Assembly: GCA_949788275.1 (NCBI GenBank)
Contig: OX460916.1
Location: forward strand, 1,178,001-1,242,000
DNA: 64,000 bases
From: Weeksellaceae bacterium
GTDB lineage: Bacteria > Bacteroidota > Bacteroidia > Flavobacteriales > Weeksellaceae
Direction: 5' to 3'
In this document: one piece after another, positions 52,139-59,327 of the stretch
Numbering within the stretch: the first letter of the stretch is position 1
Layout of the letters: the number at the start of each line of letters is the position of its first letter
Notes under the pieces: generated by a model
Database searches by the model: none
The model's input: the letters and a program-made list of their open reading frames with translations, nothing else
What the model was told of the DNA's origin: nothing
Made by a program: the position numbers and the translations under genes

Positions 52139-54208
52139 ATGAAAAAAACATTCACATTACTCTCTTTACTCTACCTCGCTAGTTTTCAAGAAGCTAATGC
52201 GCAAGAAGTAATACAAGACAGCATAACAAAGCCTGTTGTAGACGATACCGACTTAAATGAAGTTGTAGTTACGGGAACAATGAAGCCCATGAAAAGATCC
52301 GATAGTCCTGTACCGATTGAAATTTATACACCTGCTTTTTTTCAGAAAAATCCTACGCCATCGCTATTTGACGCCTTGCAATTGATTAATGGCGTACAGC
52401 CACAGCTTAATTGCAATGTGTGTAATACGGGCGATATTCACATCAATGGTATGGAAGGTCCTTACACCATGATCTTAATCGATGGAATGCCCATTGTCTC
52501 TGCCTTATCGACCGTTTATGGTCTAAGCGGAATCCCCAACAGTTTGGTAGAACGCATTGAGGTGGTGAAAGGCCCTGCATCTTCACTTTACGGAACAGAA
52601 GCCATGGGAGGAATTATCAATGTCATTACCAAAAACCCAAAATCAGCACCTAAATTCACCATTGATGGCTTTACCACGACGTGGTTAGAAACCAATATCG
52701 ATGCGGGAATGAAATTTAATGCAGGTGAAAATGTGAACAGTTTACTGGGCATGAACTACTTTAAATATGGTGAACGAAAAGATGCTAACAACGATGGTTT
52801 CACCGATGTTACTTTGCAAGACCGTTTTTCGGTATTTAACAAATGGGGTTTTGAACGTAAGGATAATCGGATTGCGAGTGTAGCCTTACGCTACTTATAC
52901 GAAGACCGTTGGGGTGGTGAAATGGATTGGAAGCGCAAACAACACCGCGGTGGCGACGAAGTCTATGCTGAAAGCATTATGACCAATCGTTTTGAAGCCA
53001 TTGGAATGTATCAATTACCGACAACCGAAAAAATTATCACTCAATTTTCGTATAACTGGCATCAACAAAATTCTTTTTACGGACCTGAATCTTACCAAGG
53101 AAAACAACAGGTAGTCTTTGGACAAGCTTATTGGGATAAAGTTATCAATCAACACAGTTTACTTTTAGGCGCATCTTTTAAATATACCTATTACGATGAT
53201 GATACGCGTGGAACAGGAATTTACGATGACAACAATGATTTGGTTAAAAATGATCCCATGAAAACACCAATTACAGGCGTTTTTGTTCAAGACGAATGGA
53301 CGATTCATCCCATGCACAGAATCTTGATGGGTTATCGTTTTGATTACGATCAGACCCATAAGGATATTCACTCGCCTCGCTTTGCCTATAAATTCACCCC
53401 ATCTAAACACCATACATTACGAGCAAGTTTTGGTACAGGTTTCCGTGTTGTTAATGTGTTTACAGAAGATCACCGCGCACTAACAGGCGCTAGAAAAGTG
53501 GAATTTAAGAATGAATTAAAACCAGAAAAATCGGTTAACGGTAACTTAAACTATGTTTTTAAATTACCGACTTCTTTTGCTGGACTTAATTTCGACATCA
53601 CGGCCTTCTATTCGTACTTCACCAATAAAATTCTTCCAGATACCGAGACCGACGAAACGAAAATTATTTACGACAATTTAGATGGCCATGCCATTTCACA
53701 AGGTATTTCCCTGAACGTAGAAGCGAACTTTAATTTTCCCTTAAAAATTATCGCTGGAACAACTTATATGGATGTATACTCGAAAGAAGAAGGTGAAAGA
53801 GAACAACAATTCCATGCCCCAAAATGGTCGGGAAATTTCTTAGCGAGCTATGCCTTTCGGGATGGATTCTCGGTCGATTTAACAGCCAATTATAACGGTA
53901 AAATGCGATTACCACTAGTCGATAACGATTACCGTCCAGACTATTCCCCCGATACTTGGATTGCGAATATTCAAATGACTAAAAAGTTCACCAACGGACT
54001 AGAAGTCTATGCAGGTGTAAAAAACTTACTCAACACACTACCAAAAGGTGATTTAATCGCGCGTTGGTGGGATCCGTTTGGAGAGCCAGGCAACGGAGTT
54101 ACTCCACCCCAAGGGAGAAATGATGTGATTTTTGAACCCAATGATTACAGTTATACCGCCATGCAAGGAATTCGAGGATTCTTAGGATTACGTTACACCA
54201 TTAAGTAA
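52139..54208 (+). CDS. TonB-dependent outer-membrane receptor
   Basis: 689 residues with a signal peptide (to about residue 22, A-N-A-Q). The plug domain begins D-L-N-E-V-V-V-T-G-T-M and holds G-I-I-N-V-I-T-K-N-P. The barrel ends in F-L-G-L-R-Y-T-I-K. The plug contains an unusual L-N-C-N-V-C-N-T-G-D-I-H-I-N-G-M-E-G-P-Y-T motif with two Cys in C-x-x-C spacing. There is no CarboxypepD_reg or SusC-type extension. It imports a substrate using TonB energy; iron or another metal complex is likely because a DtxR-like repressor faces it and a cytochrome b561-type protein follows. It is followed by a thioredoxin gene (27-base gap), so the two are co-transcribed. Confidence 0.9.
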   Translation: MKKTFTLLSLLYLASFQEANAQEVIQDSITKPVVDDTDLNEVVVTGTMKPMKRSDSPVPIEIYTPAFFQKNPTPSLFDALQLINGVQPQLNCNVCNTGDIHINGMEGPYTMILIDGMPIVSALSTVYGLSGIPNSLVERIEVVKGPASSLYGTEAMGGIINVITKNPKSAPKFTIDGFTTTWLETNIDAGMKFNAGENVNSLLGMNYFKYGERKDANNDGFTDVTLQDRFSVFNKWGFERKDNRIASVALRYLYEDRWGGEMDWKRKQHRGGDEVYAESIMTNRFEAIGMYQLPTTEKIITQFSYNWHQQNSFYGPESYQGKQQVVFGQAYWDKVINQHSLLLGASFKYTYYDDDTRGTGIYDDNNDLVKNDPMKTPITGVFVQDEWTIHPMHRILMGYRFDYDQTHKDIHSPRFAYKFTPSKHHTLRASFGTGFRVVNVFTEDHRALTGARKVEFKNELKPEKSVNGNLNYVFKLPTSFAGLNFDITAFYSYFTNKILPDTETDETKIIYDNLDGHAISQGISLNVEANFNFPLKIIAGTTYMDVYSKEEGEREQQFHAPKWSGNFLASYAFRDGFSVDLTANYNGKMRLPLVDNDYRPDYSPDTWIANIQMTKKFTNGLEVYAGVKNLLNTLPKGDLIARWWDPFGEPGNGVTPPQGRNDVIFEPNDYSYTAMQGIRGFLGLRYTIK

Positions 54209-54235
54209 TTACACAAGAAAAAGGAAAATTAGTTT

Positions 54236-54688
54236 ATGAAAAAATTACTCAGCATCTCTATGGTCTTCTTTTCAACCACACTGTTTGCACAGCTTTCGTT
54301 AGACGTATTCAATGCATGTTACCAAGAAAAGCCCAAACCGATTATCATTCAATTTACAACCGATTGGTGTGGGTATTGTTTTATGCAAGACCGTCATTTA
54401 GCGAAAAACAATCAATTAACATCCTTTATAGATGAACATTTTTATTACCTGAAGATTGATGCTGAGTCTTTTGAAACACTTAATTTCTTAGGAAATGTCT
54501 ACCCAAGTCATTCAACTACAGCCAAGAAAAGTACACATAGCCTGCTCTATGCCTTTACCGATAAAGCAGAACAACCAGGCTATCCCTATTGGATAGTTCT
54601 AAATACAAATTTACAGGTCGATTTAACCTATTCTGGTTACATCAAGCCCAAAAACTTACAGCAATTACTTCAAAAGTACTTGAATTAA
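54236..54688 (+). CDS. Periplasmic thioredoxin-fold protein
   Basis: 150 residues with a signal peptide (ending T-T-L-F-A-Q). The thioredoxin domain carries F-T-T-D-W-C-G-Y-C-F-M near residue 40 and a late Y-P-Y-W-I-V-L with the cis-proline. The C-x-x-C pair makes it a reductase or disulfide isomerase. It follows the receptor gene by 27 bases; it could keep the receptor's C-x-x-C Cys pair reduced, although this is inference. A terminator follows. Confidence 0.83.
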   Translation: MKKLLSISMVFFSTTLFAQLSLDVFNACYQEKPKPIIIQFTTDWCGYCFMQDRHLAKNNQLTSFIDEHFYYLKIDAESFETLNFLGNVYPSHSTTAKKSTHSLLYAFTDKAEQPGYPYWIVLNTNLQVDLTYSGYIKPKNLQQLLQKYLN

Positions 54689-54714
54689 CGACTGTATTTT
54701 TTAGATTTATTGTT

Positions 54715-54746
54715 AAAGCCTTCGGTTAGCCCCCGGAGGCTTTTTT
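54715..54746 (+). terminator. Terminator of the receptor operon
   Basis: Stem AAAGCCTTCGG / CCGGAGGCTTT (one U-G wobble) followed by a T-run. Confidence 0.8.
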
Positions 54747-54931
54747 ATTGTGTGCGATGAATCAAACTGATCAAACGGTATCGATAAACATTTATCCACG
54801 TGTACAACGAAGGTTGTCTTTGTTGGTCGAAAGTAAGAAAGGATAACCACCACGAAGTGAACACAGAAAAAACAGAAATGTATACTCAATCTATATAATA
54901 GAGACCATTTACCTATTTGACCGAAAGGAAG

Positions 54932-54939
54932 TATCTTTG
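54932..54939 (+). promoter_or_regulatory. -7 box TATCTTTG of the small His-rich protein gene
   Basis: Exact TAnnTTTG match with only 5 bases to the ATG at 54945, implying a leaderless or nearly leaderless mRNA. Confidence 0.5.
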
Positions 54940-54944
54940 TACTA

Positions 54945-55331
54945 ATGAAACAGATAGGAAAGATAAGTGCTTTTTTAGCCGCTATGGTTATTCTTTGCCA
55001 TGCCCTCTTTCCGCATGTGCACGAAAAACAGTTAACGCCTACACAAGCCGTTATTCATTGTCCGGAAAATTATGCATCTCACCGTATTCTTTTCGATTTT
55101 AAATTTCTTATAGCGGAAATGGATGTGGGAGAAAAACACTTCGAGGTGCATTCAGAAACCCACAACTTTAAACGGTCTTCATTTGACAATCAAGATACAG
55201 AGATCTTAATCCCATACGCCTACTTGAATGGTCGATATGCGGTAAATGAAGTTGGAACTATACCTTTCCTAAAAAAGAAAATAAGCTGTTTTAGTGACAA
55301 GCTCCAATTAAGGGGACCCCCTGTGGTTTAA
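54945..55331 (+). CDS. Small exported protein with an H-x-H motif
   Basis: 128 residues. A signal-like segment (about residues 6-22) ends in H-A-L-F-P-H-V-H-E, a His cluster that is the mark of a family of small Bacteroidota proteins found next to metal-related TonB receptors. The C terminus is K-L-Q-L-R-G-P-P-V-V, also typical of such proteins. Two Cys (in I-H-C-P and I-S-C-F) might form a disulfide. It may bind a metal; not proven. It precedes the cytochrome b561-like gene, and is separated from the receptor operon by a terminator. Confidence 0.72.
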   Translation: MKQIGKISAFLAAMVILCHALFPHVHEKQLTPTQAVIHCPENYASHRILFDFKFLIAEMDVGEKHFEVHSETHNFKRSSFDNQDTEILIPYAYLNGRYAVNEVGTIPFLKKKISCFSDKLQLRGPPVV

Positions 55332-55405
55332 ATAAATCATTTCTTATTTATTGTATGTCTGAAATCTATGTACCGATTCAGGCATTAACCCTTAAACCCT
55401 TTATT

Positions 55406-55975
55406 ATGAACAATCAACTGACCAACCCATTTTCATTCATCCATCGTTTTCTACACTGGAGCTTAGCCTTAGGAATTTTATGCATTTTATTCACTGTTTT
55501 TCTCCGAACTGGCTGGATGAACAAAGATCATATGGCCCAAATCATTATGAATTCAGGCAATAATATTTCCGAGGAAAATGCCATTAAAATAGCGAAAGCC
55601 ATTCGGAAACCCATGTTTAATTGGCATATGTACATGGGCTATTTTGTTTGCGCAATCTATGTTTTACGATTAATTTATATCGCTGTATACAAAAATCTAG
55701 GATTAAAATTTAAACAAGGCAATGTCAAAGAGAAGTTTCAGACTTCGGTCTATATCATTTTTTACCTTGTGCTTGGCATTACCTTAATTTCGGGTCTCTT
55801 TATTGAATTAGGCCCCAAGGCATACAAAGGCTTTTTTGAATCAATCCATCAACCCGTTATTTACTTTATGGTCGTGTTTCTGATTATTCACCTAGCAGGT
55901 ATCTTTATAGGTGAGAACACAACAACGAAAGGCATTGTATCCCAGATGATTTCAGGCAAAAACAGTCACGAATGA
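55406..55975 (+). CDS. Cytochrome b561-like membrane protein
   Basis: 189 residues from the ATG at 55406; the frame is open from 55355, but those first 17 residues lack any good feature and the N-N-Q-L-T-N-P-F-S-F-I-H-R-F-L-H-W start is normal for the family. Four membrane segments carry paired His: H-R-F-L-H-W (segment 1), N-W-H-M-Y-M-G-Y (segment 2), H-Q-P-V-I-Y (before segment 4) and I-I-H-L-A-G-I-F (segment 4), matching the b561 / Ni,Fe-hydrogenase cytochrome b fold with two haems. It likely transfers electrons across the inner membrane, possibly for ferric reduction, given the metal-related neighbours. Confidence 0.82.
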   Translation: MNNQLTNPFSFIHRFLHWSLALGILCILFTVFLRTGWMNKDHMAQIIMNSGNNISEENAIKIAKAIRKPMFNWHMYMGYFVCAIYVLRLIYIAVYKNLGLKFKQGNVKEKFQTSVYIIFYLVLGITLISGLFIELGPKAYKGFFESIHQPVIYFMVVFLIIHLAGIFIGENTTTKGIVSQMISGKNSHE

Positions 55976-56018
55976 TACTTTTTTAGAGTTCTATTCGTCT
56001 TTATAATCAAATTCTATC

Positions 56019-56057
56019 AAACCAATCAGTCAGTTCATTCTAGGTTGATTGGTTTTT
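56019..56057 (+). terminator. Terminator of the cytochrome b561-like gene
   Basis: Stem AAACCAATCA / TGATTGGTTT with a 17-base loop and a T-run. Confidence 0.65.
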
Positions 56058-56154
56058 AATTTAGGACGCTTTATTAAAGCGTTTATTTATTGTACAGAAA
56101 GCGTTTATTATTCAGTATAGAAGCACTATCTTAACTCGAAAATAGTATAGAACT

Positions 56155-56817
56155 ATGCCATTAACCAATTCAGCCTTTATTCGGTACTTTAATGCACGTG
56201 AGCGCATAATAATTGCCCTTCTAGTAGGTATTATTTGCTTTTCGGTAGGTCATTCCCTACGATATGAACCAATTATTAAAGCTTTAATCGCATGGATTGG
56301 TTTTACCACCACTTATCTTCTGAGTAGTTGGATCATTATTTACCGAATGCCTATAGCGCAAATACAAACCTTGGCTGTTAAAGAAGATGGTTCCCGTTTC
56401 GTTGTCCATTTATTTATATTGCTTTGTACAATGGCAAGTCTTGTGGGGATTGTTGCTGCGGCAATTGCACAGAAAAACCAAGACGTTCACCAAATAACCT
56501 ATATCGTTGTGGCCGTATTGAGTTTGTTTAATTCATGGGTATTGATTCACACCTTGTATATCTTCCATTATGCACGATTATATTACGGTGAAAAACAAGC
56601 AGGCGGTTTAGAGTTTCCTGGCGATGAACAACCCGACTACCTCGATTTTGCCTATTTCTCCTTGGATATGGGCACGACATTTCAAGTATCGGATGTCGTT
56701 GTAACGTCCAAAGCTATTAGGCGCGTAGTGATGTATCATGGCTTAATTGCTTTTGGGCTAAACACCTTTGTGGTAGCCATAGTTATCAACCTGATTGCCT
56801 CATTGATTGGAAGTTAG
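56155..56817 (+). CDS. DUF1345-family membrane protein
   Basis: 220 residues with about five membrane segments. The family mark is near the C terminus: D-Y-L-D-F-A-Y-F-S-L-D-M-G-T-T-F-Q-V-S-D-V and then R-R-V-V-M-Y-H-G-L-I-A-F-G-L-N-T. DUF1345 proteins are inner-membrane proteins of unknown function. The preceding 180 bases contain a terminator and no gene. It converges on hom. Confidence 0.85.
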   Translation: MPLTNSAFIRYFNARERIIIALLVGIICFSVGHSLRYEPIIKALIAWIGFTTTYLLSSWIIIYRMPIAQIQTLAVKEDGSRFVVHLFILLCTMASLVGIVAAAIAQKNQDVHQITYIVVAVLSLFNSWVLIHTLYIFHYARLYYGEKQAGGLEFPGDEQPDYLDFAYFSLDMGTTFQVSDVVVTSKAIRRVVMYHGLIAFGLNTFVVAIVINLIASLIGS

Positions 56818-56825
56818 TTAAAACA

Positions 56826-56856
56826 GCTTAGAGGGGTAAAAATACGCCCTCTAAGC
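56826..56856. terminator. Hairpin between the DUF1345 gene and hom
   Basis: Perfect 10-bp stem (GCTTAGAGGG / CCCTCTAAGC) with an 11-base loop between convergent genes. It lacks a clear T-run, so terminator function is probable but not certain. Confidence 0.55.
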
Positions 56857-56862
56857 ATACAA

Positions 56863-58050
56863 TTAATCAAAAGCGATCACCGAAACGGATGAATCATTCA
56901 GCCATCCCGTTTTACTTAGTGTCAAGAGATCCAGTTCACCAATGATAAACGAATAATTTTCGCTTTGAAAACGCTCGTGCACCTGTTTAAATTGCTTTTC
57001 TAATTGGTGTATATCGCCTGTATAGCTGGAATAGTTCACATATATTTTCACTCGTCCCAACAAGTTTGTATCAAAAGGTGTATGCGCTAATTTTCGATTA
57101 GCGTAATGATAGTCGTATAACAAAGCAGATAAATCGCTTAGCACGGCCGAAGAAGTCGGGAAACGCCCTGCTCCTTTCCCATATAAAAATTGCTCATCCG
57201 ACAGGCTACTTCCTATTAACACGCCATTGTATTCGTTATCAACCAAAGCCAATGTATTCTTCAAAGGAATAAAGGTTGGTAAAACAGTTGCTGTTAAATG
57301 CTTTTTACTGGCATCGTAGAAACTCTTAGCAATAAGTTTAATGGTGTAGTCTTTCTCTTGGGCATAATTAAAATCGGCCGATTGTATCGCTGTAATTCCT
57401 TTTTTAACCACCGTATGGGGTTGTATAATTTTTCCAAAAGCATGAAGAGCCATAATAGACAATTTACTAGCCGCATCAAACCCTTCCACATCCGCGGTAG
57501 GATCAGCTTCTGCAAAACCACTGCTCTGTGCTGCCGATAGGGCATCTGCATAGCTCTGTTTTTCATTGCCCATCTTTGTGAGAATGTAATTCGTTGTTCC
57601 ATTGACAATACCTGATACATAGTTCAAGAGATCGTTATCGAAATACTCTTCTAAATTTCGGATAATAGGAACTGATCCACAAACCGCTGCTTCATACAAG
57701 AAAGACACCTCGTTGTCTTTCTGTAGAGCCAACAGATACGTCAATTGTTCGGCAATGAGCTTCTTGTTGGCACTCACCACATGCTTCTTACGCTTAAAGG
57801 CTTGTTCTATAATGGTGAAAGCCGCCTCAGCGTCACTGATTAACTCAATAACCACATTAATATCCTGATCTTCTAAGATATCTTCAGCACGGGTTGAGAA
57901 GAGTTCAGCAGGGGCATTGCGCACTTTGGAGTCGTCTTTAATAACAATGCGTTTGATTTCAGCATTTAAGGCTGGTTTATCCTTTAGAACTTGGTAAATC
58001 CCTTCACCGACTACACCAAAACCAAATAAACCTATCGTTAATTTCTTCAT
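56863..58050 (-). CDS. hom: Homoserine dehydrogenase
   Basis: 395 residues. The Rossmann loop G-F-G-V-V-G-E-G occurs at residues 10-17. It is followed by the central domain S-A-N-K-K-L-I, G-S-V-P-I-I-R-N-L, G-I-V-N-G-T-T-N-Y-I-L-T-K-M and F-A-E-A-D-P-T-A-D-V-E-G-F-D-A-A-S-K-L, the standard homoserine dehydrogenase signatures. It is a stand-alone enzyme (not fused to aspartokinase) and shows no obvious ACT domain. It makes homoserine, the branch precursor of methionine and threonine. A SAM-I riboswitch lies upstream, so it appears dedicated to methionine synthesis. Confidence 0.95.
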   Translation of the reverse strand: MKKLTIGLFGFGVVGEGIYQVLKDKPALNAEIKRIVIKDDSKVRNAPAELFSTRAEDILEDQDINVVIELISDAEAAFTIIEQAFKRKKHVVSANKKLIAEQLTYLLALQKDNEVSFLYEAAVCGSVPIIRNLEEYFDNDLLNYVSGIVNGTTNYILTKMGNEKQSYADALSAAQSSGFAEADPTADVEGFDAASKLSIMALHAFGKIIQPHTVVKKGITAIQSADFNYAQEKDYTIKLIAKSFYDASKKHLTATVLPTFIPLKNTLALVDNEYNGVLIGSSLSDEQFLYGKGAGRFPTSSAVLSDLSALLYDYHYANRKLAHTPFDTNLLGRVKIYVNYSSYTGDIHQLEKQFKQVHERFQSENYSFIIGELDLLTLSKTGWLNDSSVSVIAFD

Positions 58051-58071
58051 TTCTTTTACAAATAAGTCGCT

Positions 58072-58100
58072 ATTTAAACAAGAAAGAAAAGGAAAGAGGT
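58072..58100 (-). promoter_or_regulatory. Possible anti-aptamer segment in the hom leader
   Basis: On the minus strand this pyrimidine-rich segment (CCTC, CTTTTCTT, GTTTAAA in order) is partly complementary to the 5' strand of the SAM-I aptamer, with bulges. It may compete with P1. The metH leader has a better version. Confidence 0.35.
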
Positions 58101-58150
58101 TTCACGACAAAGCAAAGAAGTAACATTAGAAAGTTATTCTACCTTCTTCC

Positions 58151-58253
58151 TATGGGTTATCTCTCCTCGTTATGAGGTTGGAATTAGCACCTTGATCTTT
58201 GAGATCGGTTGCTAAAGCTTCACCGGGCCACTTCCCTCCACTTTTCTTGATAA
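58151..58253 (-). ncRNA. SAM-I (S-box) riboswitch of hom
   Basis: Read on the minus strand: TTTATCAAGAAAAGTGGAGGG, then GTGGCCCGGTGAAGC, TTAGCAACC, AAGGTGCTAATTCC, and GAGAGATAACCC closing P1. These are the conserved S-box elements in order. It lies about 100 bases upstream of the hom start; a -7 box lies about 30 bases upstream of it. It should reduce hom expression when S-adenosylmethionine is plentiful. Confidence 0.93.
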
Positions 58254-58281
58254 ACAAACAATTAATAAACTATTTCAGCTA

Positions 58282-58289
58282 CAAAGGTA
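58282..58289 (-). promoter_or_regulatory. hom leader promoter: -7 box TACCTTTG with -33 TTTG
   Basis: TAnnTTTG on the minus strand with a TTTG 21 bases upstream of it, the best two-part promoter in the window. Transcription would start just before the riboswitch. Confidence 0.6.
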
Positions 58290-58708
58290 AAGCAAACGAA
58301 AGCGAATTTCCAAATCAACTCGCGATTGAAAGTTTATAAAATCCTGAGTTAATCTGAAAAAACACAAATAATTAGAAAATTAATCTCATATAAGTATTTA
58401 TACTTAATTATTTTCACAAACAAAACTTGGGCAGCAAAAACAAATCTTTTCATTTTTCAGAAATAGAACCAAAAAAGAATGCCTACGATGGTCTTAGCAA
58501 GTAAGAAAACGATTCTATCGGCAATTTCATCAGCATCTATCCACCAATTCAACACGAAATACAAAAAGGGATTCGCTTAAACGAGCACTCGTATTAGACA
58601 ATTAGACAATTCGTAAAACTAAAACAACGATTAAAAAACATTAAACATCGCTTAACTTTTCTATAGAAGTCTTAAATTTAGCGAACCGTTTAATTTAAAG
58701 CATACAAC
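58290..58708. other. Intergenic region between the hom leader and isochorismatase gene
   Basis: About 420 bases with no gene, RNA or repeat I can recognise. Confidence 0.45.
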
Positions 58709-59251
58709 ATGAAAAAAGCATTATTGGTGATCGATATTCAAAATGATTATTTTGAAAATGGGGCAATGGAATTGGTAGGCGCATTGGAAGCGAGTGAGAA
58801 AGCCCAAGCCATCCTAACCCAATTCAGAAATAAAAAGTTACCCATCATTCATATCCAACACATTGGCATTGCAGCGACAGCCACCTTTTTTAAACCCAAC
58901 ACCTCAGGGGCAGAAATTCATACCAATGTTCGACCATTAGAAGATGAAAAGACCATTATTAAGTTTTTCCCCAACAGTTTTAGAGAGACCGATTTAAATG
59001 CTTATTTACAAGGCCATGGAATAGCTCACTTAACGATTGTGGGTATGATGACTCATATGTGTATTGATGCAACCGTAAGAGCCGCAAAAGACCTCGGCTA
59101 CACTTCTACCCTTATTGAAGATGCTTGTGCGACACGTGCATTGGAAATAAACGGAAAAAAAGTAGCAGCAGAAGATGTACAAACCGCATTTTTAGCTGCA
59201 TTAAGCCCGTTCTATGCCACCATCCAATCGAGTGCTGAACACGCCGTCTAA
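58709..59251 (+). CDS. Isochorismatase-family cysteine hydrolase
   Basis: 180 residues. The catalytic triad of the family is visible: Asp in V-I-D-I-Q-N-D-Y-F (residue 9), Lys in the middle (T-I-I-K-F-F-P-N-S-F), and the nucleophilic Cys in G-M-M-T-H-M-C-I-D-A-T-V-R. The loop S-x-F-R-x-T preceding the last strand is also present. Such enzymes hydrolyse amides such as nicotinamide or carbamates; this one is not assignable. Monocistronic; it converges on the T9SS hydrolase. Confidence 0.88.
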   Translation: MKKALLVIDIQNDYFENGAMELVGALEASEKAQAILTQFRNKKLPIIHIQHIGIAATATFFKPNTSGAEIHTNVRPLEDEKTIIKFFPNSFRETDLNAYLQGHGIAHLTIVGMMTHMCIDATVRAAKDLGYTSTLIEDACATRALEINGKKVAAEDVQTAFLAALSPFYATIQSSAEHAV

Positions 59252-59274
59252 TATGATAATTATGATAATATAAA

Positions 59275-59304
59275 AAAGGTTGTTTCGCTCTGAAACAACC
59301 TTTC
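59275..59304. terminator. Bidirectional terminator between the isochorismatase and T9SS hydrolase genes
   Basis: Perfect 12-bp stem (AAAGGTTGTTTC / GAAACAACCTTT) with a 5-base loop between convergent genes. Confidence 0.85.
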
Positions 59305-59327
59305 TTGTAAAAATGAATCATTAAAAA

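Noticed and set aside
57294-57620. Alternative minus-strand frame inside hom
   Set aside because: It overlaps the conserved homoserine dehydrogenase frame and encodes nothing recognisable.
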